NCBI RefSeq assembly: GCF_902498065.1
Contig: NZ_CABVIR010000002.1
Location: forward strand, 434,001 to 498,000
DNA: 64,000 bases
Reading direction: 5' to 3'
Source: Pseudomonas fluorescens
Lineage (GTDB): Bacteria > Pseudomonadota > Gammaproteobacteria > Pseudomonadales > Pseudomonadaceae
Part shown: piece by piece, positions 55,501-62,403 of the stretch
Position numbering within the stretch: position 1 is the first letter of the stretch
How the letters are laid out: each line of letters begins with the position of its first letter
The notes under the pieces: model-generated
Database searches by the model: none
The model's input: the letters and a program-made list of their open reading frames with translations, nothing else
Told to the model about the DNA's origin: nothing
Position numbers and translations under genes: made by a program

Positions 55501-58197
55501 ACGACCTACACGCTGGTCGGCAGCGCCACCGGAACCTACGGGCAAATCCTGCTCAACCCCAACGGCACCTACACCTACACCCTGACCTCGCCGGCCAGCA
55601 CCACGCCAAACGCGAACAACGGCGCGAACTCGCTGAGCGAAAGCTTCACCTACAAAGCCACCGATTCTCTGGGCAATTCCAGCATCAGCACGATCAAGGT
55701 CAACATCGTCGATGACGTGCCAAAAGCGGTCGCCTCGGAGCGTTCGGTGTCCGCGGTGGAGATCGATACCAACCTTCTGCTGGTCATCGACGTGTCCGGC
55801 AGCATGAAAGACGGTTCCGGAGTGGATGGGTTGTCGCGACTGGATCTGGCCAAGCAGGCGATCGGCGCTTTGCTCAACAAGTACGACGACCTCGGCGACG
55901 TCAAAGTGCAGATCGTCACTTTCAGCAGCGATGCCACTGACAAGACCTCGGTCTGGGTCGATGTGGCAACGGCCAAGTCGATCATTTCCGGACTGACAGC
56001 GGGGGGCAATACCAACTACGACGCGGCGGTGGCGGTGGCGCAAACGGCATTCGACACCAACGGCAAACTCACTGGCGCGCAGAACGTCGGCTACTTCTTC
56101 TCTGACGGCAAACCCAACGAAGGGGACATTGGCAAAACTGATGAGGCGAACTGGAAAGCGTTCCTTGAAGAGAATCACATCAAGAACTTTGCGGTAGGCC
56201 TCGGCGACGGCGTTGGCCATACCAACCTCGATCCGCTGGCCTATGACGGCACTGCCGGTCTCGGCAATGGCACCAATACCAACGCCGTCATCGTCAACGA
56301 TCTCAACCAGCTCAATCCGGTACTGTCGGGCACCGTGGTCGGTGCGCCGGTTACCGGTTCGCTGTTGGGCGAGGGCGGTACGTTTGGCGCCGATGGCGGC
56401 TTCATCAAAGCCATTATGGTCGACGGCACCACGTACACCTACGACCCCAAAGGCAACAGCAACCAGGGGTCGCTGAATTACAGCGGCGGCGCCAACCACG
56501 GCACTTTCGACACGGTCAACAACACCCTGAGCATCGCCACCGACGGCAAAGGCACGCTCGTGGTGAATCTCGACACAGGCGAATACACCTACACCTCGCA
56601 AAAAACCACGTCGGTGGTGATCACCGAAAACATTGGCTACACCGTCAGCGACAACGACGGCGACCTGGCCAGCTCGACGCTGGTGGTCAAGGTGGTTCCG
56701 AATGCGCCACCGGTGGCGGTCGATGATCACGTCATCACCAACGTGCTGTCGGGCAGTATCGTGGTGCCCGGCGAGTTGTTGCTGGCCAACGACACCGACC
56801 CCAACGGCGATCCGCTCACCGCTTCGCCAACGACTTTCAATACCGGCTGGATTGCCAAAGGCGCGGACTTCACCGGCAGCAACCAGAACTACAGTTTCAC
56901 CGGCAGTAACGCTCAATCGGCGACCATCGCCCGCAGCGCATTCGTTGCCAACACGGCGGCCATGACTGCGGTACTGGTGGTCAGTGGGGCGTTGGGCGAA
57001 GTCAAAAACAACAACACCAATGATGAGGACCGCATCAACGTCACTCTCAAACAGGGTGAAACCCTCAACCTCGACCACAACCTGGCGGCCGGGCACGTCG
57101 CCATGGAGTACTCGGTCAACGGTGGGGCGTTCATTGCCATCGGCGATGGCCAGACCATCACCGCCGCGTCGGACGACACCTACCAGATTCACATCACCAA
57201 CATCGACAACGGGGGGTGGGGCAATAGCGGCAAGGACGCGGAAAACTACAAACTGACCCTGACCGTCGATTATTCCGGCGCTCACACCCCCGCCCCCTCG
57301 GACTACCACGGCGCCTACACCGCCAACGACCACCATGGCGGCAGCGACAGCGCAGCGGTGACCATCAGCTATCAGGACGGTCACACCCTCACCGGCACAA
57401 CGGGCGATGACGTGCTGGTGGCGGGCACCGGCGACAACGTGATCAACGCCGGCGACGGCAACGATGTACTCACCGCCGGTGCAGGCAACAACGAGCTGCA
57501 CGGCGGCGCGGGCAATGACGTGCTCTACAGCGGACCGGGTAACGACCTGCTCGACGGCGGCAATGGCATCGACACCGCGAGCTACGCCCATGCCACCGCC
57601 GGGGTCAAGGTCGACCTGAGCCTGCTCGGCGCGCAAAACACCCTGGGCGCCGGCACTGATACTCTGACGGCCATCGAAAACCTCACCGGTTCCAATTTCG
57701 ACGATAAGCTCACCGGCGATAGCCACAACAACATCATCACCGGTGGCCTCGGCAACGACGTGCTCAATGGTGGCGGCGGCGATGACTTGCTCATCGGCGG
57801 CCTCGGCAACAACACCCTCACCGGCGGTGCTGGCGAAGACACCTTCCAGTGGCTCAAAGGCAACAGCGGCCACGACGTGGTCACCGACTTCACGCCGGGC
57901 ACCGACAAACTCGACCTGTCGCAACTGCTGCAAGGCGAGAACGGCACGGCGGCGTCGCTGGATGACTACCTGCATTTCAAAGTCACTGGCAGTGGCGATT
58001 CTCTGGTCACCAGCATCGACGTCAGCGGCATGGCCGGCGCTGCGCCGAACCAGACTATCGATCTGGCCGGTGTGAACCTGGCCAGCCATTACGGGGTGAC
58101 GCCGGGGGCGGGAGGGGTGATTGCCGGCGGCGCGGATACGGCGACCATTATCAACGGGATGTTGAATGACCATTCATTGAAGGTGGACACCGTGTGA
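52504..58197 (+). CDS. LapA/MapA-type RTX adhesin with TAAG retention site
   Basis: A 1,897-residue cell-surface adhesin exported by the adjoining type I system. Residues 1-~110 are the LapA-type retention module (SKVIGQVFAQGSDGTRRVLIEG). TAAG at 115-118 is the LapG cleavage motif. Repeats follow at 200-691 and 692-~1076. A VWA domain starts near 1090 with MIDAS DVSGS at 1096-1100. RTX nonapeptides (GGAGNDVLYSGPGNDLLDGG) lie at ~1633-1800 and the C-terminal secretion signal comes after. It is far shorter than LapA (~5,000) and lies beside its own exporter, as MapA does. The start at 52504 follows GGAGGAAG. lapD and lapG are not in the window. Confidence 0.88.
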   Translation: MATLIGIVSKVIGQVFAQGSDGTRRVLIEGDRLYTGDQLITGAEGAVAVHLQNGQELTLGRGSSLQMNPQLLADHAPHVDTTEAATPTQAQLTDVEQLQKAIAAGDDPTQTAEATAAGPGTPGAPGGALGGGHSFVLLEEVAGRVDPTIGFPTAGFNGIPEMPLERLAGDPDNGGNGPAAAIVADTPDRPDVPDTPDNPVTLNGLDVEGGELTVYEKNLTYGTDPDAPVLTQTGTFSVTALDGLQTLTVGGIAVVTAGVAAGFPQSSETDTGAIFTITGYNPATGVVSYSYTLRYDSDHPNGSGANSISEHFDVVAKDTDGSTATGQINVNIVDDTPDANPDATSVAEGGVVSGNVLWNDVAGADGPLLGGGVVGVRAGSDTSTPVSGGLNQQINGTYGYLTLDAQGNAEYHSYPNSVNGPGATDVFTYTLRDNDGDESTTTITIDVNNSCIKAVSDNDVTVYEKALDLSQDGQDLAPGTVIGSQPGHTGETASGTLVGSVSGAAGAITYALVGSDQGAYGQILLNPNGTYTYTLTSPASTTPHADNGANTLSETFTYQATDSLGNTVTSTIVVNIVDDVPKAVDDSNATTATPTHLTLEGNVLSNDVQGADRVPTGPDSGPITAGTFNGTYGTLVLNADGTYTYTLNTSDADFKALHGDGNGTETFQYTLTDADGDTSTANLVLQIHNSPVTLNGLDACGGELTVYEKNLTYGTDPDAPALTQTGTFTVTALDGLQTLTVGGIAVVTAGVAAGFPQSSETDTGAIFTITGYNPATGVVSYSYTLRYDSDHPNGSGANSISEHFDVVAKDTDGSTATGQINVNIVDDTPDANPDATSVAEGGVVSGNVLWNDVAGADGPLLGGGVVGVRAGSDTSTPVSGGLNQQINGTYGYLTLDAQGNAEYHSNPNGVNGPGATDTFTYTLRDNDGDESTTTITIDVNNSCIRATVDNDVTVYEKALDLNQDGQDLAAGTVTGSEPGHTGETASGTLVGSVIGAVGATTYTLVGSATGTYGQILLNPNGTYTYTLTSPASTTPNANNGANSLSESFTYKATDSLGNSSISTIKVNIVDDVPKAVASERSVSAVEIDTNLLLVIDVSGSMKDGSGVDGLSRLDLAKQAIGALLNKYDDLGDVKVQIVTFSSDATDKTSVWVDVATAKSIISGLTAGGNTNYDAAVAVAQTAFDTNGKLTGAQNVGYFFSDGKPNEGDIGKTDEANWKAFLEENHIKNFAVGLGDGVGHTNLDPLAYDGTAGLGNGTNTNAVIVNDLNQLNPVLSGTVVGAPVTGSLLGEGGTFGADGGFIKAIMVDGTTYTYDPKGNSNQGSLNYSGGANHGTFDTVNNTLSIATDGKGTLVVNLDTGEYTYTSQKTTSVVITENIGYTVSDNDGDLASSTLVVKVVPNAPPVAVDDHVITNVLSGSIVVPGELLLANDTDPNGDPLTASPTTFNTGWIAKGADFTGSNQNYSFTGSNAQSATIARSAFVANTAAMTAVLVVSGALGEVKNNNTNDEDRINVTLKQGETLNLDHNLAAGHVAMEYSVNGGAFIAIGDGQTITAASDDTYQIHITNIDNGGWGNSGKDAENYKLTLTVDYSGAHTPAPSDYHGAYTANDHHGGSDSAAVTISYQDGHTLTGTTGDDVLVAGTGDNVINAGDGNDVLTAGAGNNELHGGAGNDVLYSGPGNDLLDGGNGIDTASYAHATAGVKVDLSLLGAQNTLGAGTDTLTAIENLTGSNFDDKLTGDSHNNIITGGLGNDVLNGGGGDDLLIGGLGNNTLTGGAGEDTFQWLKGNSGHDVVTDFTPGTDKLDLSQLLQGENGTAASLDDYLHFKVTGSGDSLVTSIDVSGMAGAAPNQTIDLAGVNLASHYGVTPGAGGVIAGGADTATIINGMLNDHSLKVDTV
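53101..55731 (+). repeat. Tandem ~1,476-bp repeat inside the adhesin gene
   Basis: The unit starting VTLNGLD at 53101 recurs at 54577, a step of 1,476 bases or 492 codons. The first ~1,155 bases of each unit (53101-54255 and 54577-55731) are almost identical in DNA, including synonymous positions. After that the second copy passes into the VWA domain, so it is incomplete. Within each unit the shorter VDD-type cadherin-like repeats (VNIVDDTPDANPDA, VNIVDDVPKAV) recur. The near-identity points to recent duplication or gene conversion. Confidence 0.88.
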
Positions 58198-58212
58198 TCT
58201 GAAACCTTAAAC

Positions 58213-58254
58213 AAAAAAAACCGCCATCCCTGTGTAAAGGATGGCGGGTTTTTT
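58213..58254 (+). terminator. Intrinsic terminator after the adhesin gene
   Basis: CCGCCATCC (58221-58229) pairs with GGATGGCGG (58239-58247), flanked by A-run left and T-run right. It is 15 bases beyond the stop codon and can also serve the minus-strand DUF454 gene. Confidence 0.9.
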
Positions 58255-58269
58255 GTTATGAGCCAAAGC

Positions 58270-58665
58270 TCAGGATCGATGCAGGGTTTTCTGTTTGAGG
58301 ATGTAAATCGTCACCAGCACGGCACTGGTCAGCATGAATCCGCGTGCCCACGGCAAAGGCACCAGGTAGCAAGACAACAGAATGCTGACCCACATCAGAC
58401 CAATGGCGTAGACCTTGCCCTTGAGCGGAATACCGTTGCCGTCGAGGTAGTCGCGAATCCACGGACCCAGCCGGGGGTGCTCCACCAGCCAGTTGTAAAA
58501 GCGCGGCGAGCTGCGGGCGAAGCAGGCGGCCGCCAGCAGCAGGAAAGGTGTGGTGGGCAATACTGGCAGGAAAATCCCGATCACCCCCAGCGCCACGCTC
58601 AGCCAGCCGATGGCCAGCAGCACGTAACGCAACATCAGGGAGCGGTTGCCTATGGGGTTGTCCAT
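58270..58665 (-). CDS. DUF454 (YbaN-like) membrane protein
   Basis: A 131-residue inner-membrane protein with three to four hydrophobic segments. The family mark is GVIGIFLPVLPTTPFLLLAAACFARSSPRF, quoted here in part as LPVLPTTPFLLLAA, followed by WLVEHPRLGPWIRDYLDG. The role is unknown. The start at 58665 has AAGG 8 bases ahead. It follows the UPF0149 gene by 10 bases and is probably co-transcribed. Confidence 0.82.
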   Translation of the reverse strand: MDNPIGNRSLMLRYVLLAIGWLSVALGVIGIFLPVLPTTPFLLLAAACFARSSPRFYNWLVEHPRLGPWIRDYLDGNGIPLKGKVYAIGLMWVSILLSCYLVPLPWARGFMLTSAVLVTIYILKQKTLHRS

Positions 58666-58675
58666 AGGCAAAACC

Positions 58676-59263
58676 TTAGTGGTGACGTGGCTTGAGGATC
58701 GCCGGTTTTTCGTCTGGCGCGTTGCACAGCAGGTACAACGCTGTCAGGGCTTCCGGGATCTGCACGATCATGTCGTCCATCAGGTTGGCGTCGGCTGCGA
58801 TGTCGGAGAACTCGGGCTGCTCGTCGAACAGACCCGAACCGACCATGATCGGCAGCAGCATTTCACTGACTTCATCTTCGGCGGTTTCGAACCAGGCCGC
58901 TTCGCGCAGGAATACGCCTTCCATGAAACCGATGCACCAGCCACGCAGGTCGGAATCGTCCGGATCGTCGCCAAGGTCCAGATCGCACGGCAGCTCGAAC
59001 TCCTCATCGGACGCCAGTTGGCGGGCGATATGAGCCTTGAGGGCCAGCAGTGTGGATTCGATCGCTTCACGCTCGGTGTCATCGGCGTAATGCGGCTCTT
59101 CGGCGAAGAGGGCGTCGATCCACTCACGGTCAGGAACGGGTTCGGAACAGATCGATAGCGCGGTGAGGTAGCCGTGGGCGGCCACGTAGTCCAGCGCCTC
59201 GTCATGCAGTTCATCGGCGTCGAGGAAAACTTGCAGGCGGGTTAGTTGCTCAGCGAAGGACAT
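58676..59263 (-). CDS. UPF0149 (YgfB/YecA-like) family protein
   Basis: A 195-residue acidic cytosolic protein, MSFAEQLTRLQVFLDADELH, with LALKAHIARQLASDEEFELP, and GWCIGFMEGVFLREAAWF as the family mark. No C-terminal SEC-C zinc motif is seen, so it is YgfB-like rather than full YecA. The start is the ATG at 59263; a longer frame to 59389 has no ribosome site. Its mRNA probably also carries the DUF454 gene. Role unknown. Confidence 0.8.
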   Translation of the reverse strand: MSFAEQLTRLQVFLDADELHDEALDYVAAHGYLTALSICSEPVPDREWIDALFAEEPHYADDTEREAIESTLLALKAHIARQLASDEEFELPCDLDLGDDPDDSDLRGWCIGFMEGVFLREAAWFETAEDEVSEMLLPIMVGSGLFDEQPEFSDIAADANLMDDMIVQIPEALTALYLLCNAPDEKPAILKPRHH

Positions 59264-59441
59264 TAAAGGGCTACCTTGGGAATTAACAGATGCGGGAATT
59301 CTAGGCCTTCTTGAGCACTCAGGCCAGCCGCGCGGCATATTTGCCCCCCTTGACCTCTCGGAACACCGCTCCCACAGGTTCTGCGCCATATTGGATTTTG
59401 TGCGTCTTCTCAGCGGCGCCCTTTGGAAGGGAGGCCTCGGG

Positions 59442-59447
59442 TATACT
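59442..59447 (+). promoter_or_regulatory. recQ: Candidate -10 box before recQ
   Basis: TATACT, a good -10 hexamer, stands in the 321-base gap 59264-59584. No clear -35 box is found at the right distance, so this is weak. A start near 59454 would give a ~130-base leader to recQ. Confidence 0.3.
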
Positions 59448-59584
59448 CCCGCGTTTTGTGATGCCCTGCTGCGTCGCGGCTCAAATGTGAAGCGTCATGC
59501 AATGCGCACTTACGATTTGTCGGTGCAGACTGCGTGGTTCTGAACCAGCCTTGCAGGGATGTTTCGGTGATTTTTGGAGTTTTT

Positions 59585-61711
59585 ATGCTCGAACAGGCTC
59601 AACGCGTCCTCAAGGACATCTTCGGCTACGACAGTTTCCGTGGCCGTCAGGGTGCAATCATTGAGCGCGTGGCCAGTGGCGGCGACGCCCTGGTGCTGAT
59701 GCCTACCGGTGGCGGCAAATCCCTGTGCTTCCAGGTGCCGGCGCTGTTGCGCGAAGGGCTGGCGGTGGTGGTGTCGCCGCTGATCGCGCTGATGGACGAC
59801 CAGGTCGCGACCCTCGAAGAACTGGGCGTCGCTGCCGCTGCGTTGAACTCCACGCTGAGCGCCGAACAGCAGCGCGATCTCGCCGCACGGATCAAGCGCG
59901 GCGAAGTGAAGATGCTCTATCTCGCGCCGGAACGTCTGGTCCAGCCACGCATGCTGGCCTTCCTGCAAAGCCTTGAAATTGCCCTGTTCGCCATCGACGA
60001 AGCCCACTGCGTGTCCCAATGGGGCCACGACTTCCGCCGTGAGTACCTGCAACTGGGCCAGTTGGCGGAACTGTTTCCCAATGTTCCGCGCATTGCCCTG
60101 ACCGCGACGGCGGACAAGCGTACTCGCGAAGAAATCGTCGATCGTTTGCACTTGCAGGATGCCGAGCGCTTCCTCTCCAGTTTCGACCGCCCTAATATTT
60201 TTTATCGCATCGTGCCCAAGGAGCAGCCACGCAAGCAGTTGTTGGCGTTCCTCGCGGAACGGCGTAGCGATGCCGGCATCGTCTATTGCCTGTCGCGCAA
60301 GAAAGTCGACGAAGTGGCGGTGTTCCTCAGCGAGCAGGGGTTCCCGGCACTGCCGTACCACGCCGGGCTGGCCAACGAAACCCGAGCCCACCACCAGAAG
60401 CGCTTCCTCAACGAGGAAGGCCTGATCATGGTCGCCACCGTGGCATTCGGCATGGGCATCGATAAACCCAACGTGCGCTTCGTCGCTCACCTCGATCTGC
60501 CGAAATCCCTTGAAGCTTACTACCAAGAAACCGGTCGCGGCGGTCGTGACGGCCTGCCGGCGGACGCCTGGATGGCCTACGGCCTTCAAGACGTGGTGAT
60601 GCTCAAGCAGATGCTGCAGAACTCCGAAGGTGACGAGCGCCACAAGCGTCTGGAACAGCACAAGCTCGACGCGATGCTCTCGCTCTGCGAAGAAACCCGC
60701 TGCCGTCGTCAAACGCTGCTGGCGTACTTCGACGAAGACATGCCTGAGCCGTGCGGCCATTGCGACAACTGCGTTGATGGCGTGCAAACCTGGGACGCTA
60801 CCGAGCCGGCCCGTCAGGCGCTCTCGGCGATTTATCGCACCGGCCAGCGTTACGGCGTCGGGCATTTGGTGGATGTGTTGCTGGGCAAGGACAACGAAAA
60901 AGTCCGTAGCTTCGGTCATCAGCATCTGTCGGTATACGGTGTCGGCAAAGCGATGGGGGAGAGCGAGTGGCGCTCCCTGTTCCGGCAACTGGTAGCCCGT
61001 GGTCTGGCCGACATCGATCTCGAAGGCTATGGCGGCCTGCGTCTGAGTGACACTTGCCGGCCGCTGCTCAAGGGCGAAGTGACCCTGGAATTGCGCCGCG
61101 ACCTCAAACCGCAAACCACCGCGAAAAGCAGCAAGAGCCAGGCAAGCCAACTGGTTCGCGGCGAAGAGCGCGAACAGTGGGAAGCCTTGCGCGCCCTGCG
61201 CCGCAAGCTCGCCGAAGAACATGGGGTGCCGCCGTATGTCATCTTCCCCGACTCGACCTTGCTGGAAATGCTCCGCAGCCAGCCGACCTCGCTGTCGGAA
61301 ATGGCCACGGTCAGCGGCGTCGGTGCGCGCAAACTGGAGCGTTACGGCGAGGCCTTCCTCGAAGTCCTTGGAGGTCAGGTCGAGGCGCCAAAAGTGGTGG
61401 CCGACGTGCGCCATGAATTAATCACGCTCGCGCGGGCCGGCATGACACCGCTGCAAATCGCCGGTCAGCTGCAATGTTCGGAAAAGAATGTCTACACCAT
61501 GCTCGCCGAGGCTATTGGCAAGCAGCAGTTGTCACTGGAACAGGCGCTGGATCTGCCCGAAGACTTGATGGGGGAAGTGCAGGACGCGTTCCTCGACGGC
61601 GAGGGTGAATTACCGCCCGTGGCGGAGATTGCTGCGCTGTTCGCCGGTCGTGTGCCGGAAGGAGTTTTGTATTGCGTACGTGCCGCGTTGCAATCGGAAT
61701 TCGAGGTCTGA
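59585..61711 (+). CDS. recQ: ATP-dependent DNA helicase RecQ
   Basis: A 708-residue DNA helicase of recombination repair (RecF pathway). Walker [15 protein letters not shown] box [18 protein letters not shown]-like ALTATAD and motif [13 protein letters not shown] are intact. The zinc-binding RQC part (CEETRC and CGHCDNC) and HRDC domain ([14 protein letters not shown]) follow. The C-terminal ~100 residues ([20 protein letters not shown]) extend it beyond the ~610 of E. coli, as in pseudomonads. The start at 59585 gives the family-like [20 protein letters not shown]. Confidence 0.95.
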   Translation: MLEQAQRVLKDIFGYDSFRGRQGAIIERVASGGDALVLMPTGGGKSLCFQVPALLREGLAVVVSPLIALMDDQVATLEELGVAAAALNSTLSAEQQRDLAARIKRGEVKMLYLAPERLVQPRMLAFLQSLEIALFAIDEAHCVSQWGHDFRREYLQLGQLAELFPNVPRIALTATADKRTREEIVDRLHLQDAERFLSSFDRPNIFYRIVPKEQPRKQLLAFLAERRSDAGIVYCLSRKKVDEVAVFLSEQGFPALPYHAGLANETRAHHQKRFLNEEGLIMVATVAFGMGIDKPNVRFVAHLDLPKSLEAYYQETGRGGRDGLPADAWMAYGLQDVVMLKQMLQNSEGDERHKRLEQHKLDAMLSLCEETRCRRQTLLAYFDEDMPEPCGHCDNCVDGVQTWDATEPARQALSAIYRTGQRYGVGHLVDVLLGKDNEKVRSFGHQHLSVYGVGKAMGESEWRSLFRQLVARGLADIDLEGYGGLRLSDTCRPLLKGEVTLELRRDLKPQTTAKSSKSQASQLVRGEEREQWEALRALRRKLAEEHGVPPYVIFPDSTLLEMLRSQPTSLSEMATVSGVGARKLERYGEAFLEVLGGQVEAPKVVADVRHELITLARAGMTPLQIAGQLQCSEKNVYTMLAEAIGKQQLSLEQALDLPEDLMGEVQDAFLDGEGELPPVAEIAALFAGRVPEGVLYCVRAALQSEFEV

Positions 61712-61795
61712 AGCTCAAATCCTGAAACGGTTGTATTGATGTAACGATTCAGTACAGAGCAAGCCTTGCCTCTAGCCAAGGGCCATGCTTAGCTG

Positions 61796-61808
61796 ACTAA
61801 TAATTAGT
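61796..61808. promoter_or_regulatory. Palindrome before the MarR gene, operator candidate
   Basis: ACTAATAATTAGT is a perfect palindrome 33 bases before the start codon. AT-rich palindromes like this are usual MarR/SlyA sites and point to self-regulation. Confidence 0.5.
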
Positions 61809-61841
61809 TTTTCTCTATTTCAGTCTAACCATGAGTGTTTT

Positions 61842-62276
61842 ATGCCGTTAACCGATCAACACCGCTTTGGCATGCAACTGGCGCAGATGTCGCGCGGCTG
61901 GCGTGCCGAACTGGACCGTCGTCTCGCCGGACTGGGTTTGTCTCAGGCGCGCTGGCTGGTACTGCTGCACCTCGCTCGTTTCGACGACGCACCGACCCAA
62001 CGTGAACTGGCGCAAAGCGTCGGCGTCGAAGGGCCTACCCTGGCACGGTTGCTCGACAGCCTGGAAAGCCAGGGCCTGGTTCAGCGCCAGGCAGTACTGG
62101 AAGACCGCCGGGCGAAAAAAATCGTCCTCTGTGCACCGGCCCGTCCCCTGATCGAACAAATTGAAACCATTGCCACACAACTGCGCCACGAGCTGTTCGA
62201 TGGTGTCGATGAGGCGGATTTGAAGGTCTGCATGCGGGTTCATGGGCACATTCTGGCCAACCTGGAAAAATCTTGA
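61842..62276 (+). CDS. MarR-family transcriptional regulator (SlyA-like)
   Basis: A 144-residue dimeric winged-helix protein. The recognition-helix region is APTQRELAQSVGVEGPTLARLLDSLESQGLVQR and the wing EDRRAKKIVL. The N-terminus FGMQLAQMSRGWRAELDRRLAGLGLSQARWLVL is SlyA/MarR-like. It lies between recQ and the FimV-like gene, matching PA3341 in position. The effector is unknown. Another ATG at 61831 is out of frame. Confidence 0.88.
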   Translation: MPLTDQHRFGMQLAQMSRGWRAELDRRLAGLGLSQARWLVLLHLARFDDAPTQRELAQSVGVEGPTLARLLDSLESQGLVQRQAVLEDRRAKKIVLCAPARPLIEQIETIATQLRHELFDGVDEADLKVCMRVHGHILANLEKS

Positions 62277-62403
62277 GGCATAAGCAGGCGCCGGCTTTTT
62301 GAGATACCCCGTTGGGCAGACTATAAAGAACTACTAGGCAATATCGTGTTCGTACCGGATGTGCGAACACGCACTGGTTGGTCTGGTTATTTAAGGGATG
62401 CTC

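Noticed and set aside
53101..55731. Adhesin repeats as CRISPR-like or satellite array
   Set aside because: Units are 1,476 bases, in frame and coding; no short repeats with unique spacers.
52324..58173. A 1,949-codon open frame on the minus strand, opposite the adhesin
   Set aside because: It is the antisense shadow of a GC-rich repeat gene: His/Arg/Val-rich, no family recognisable and no ribosome site, while the plus frame has all adhesin domains.
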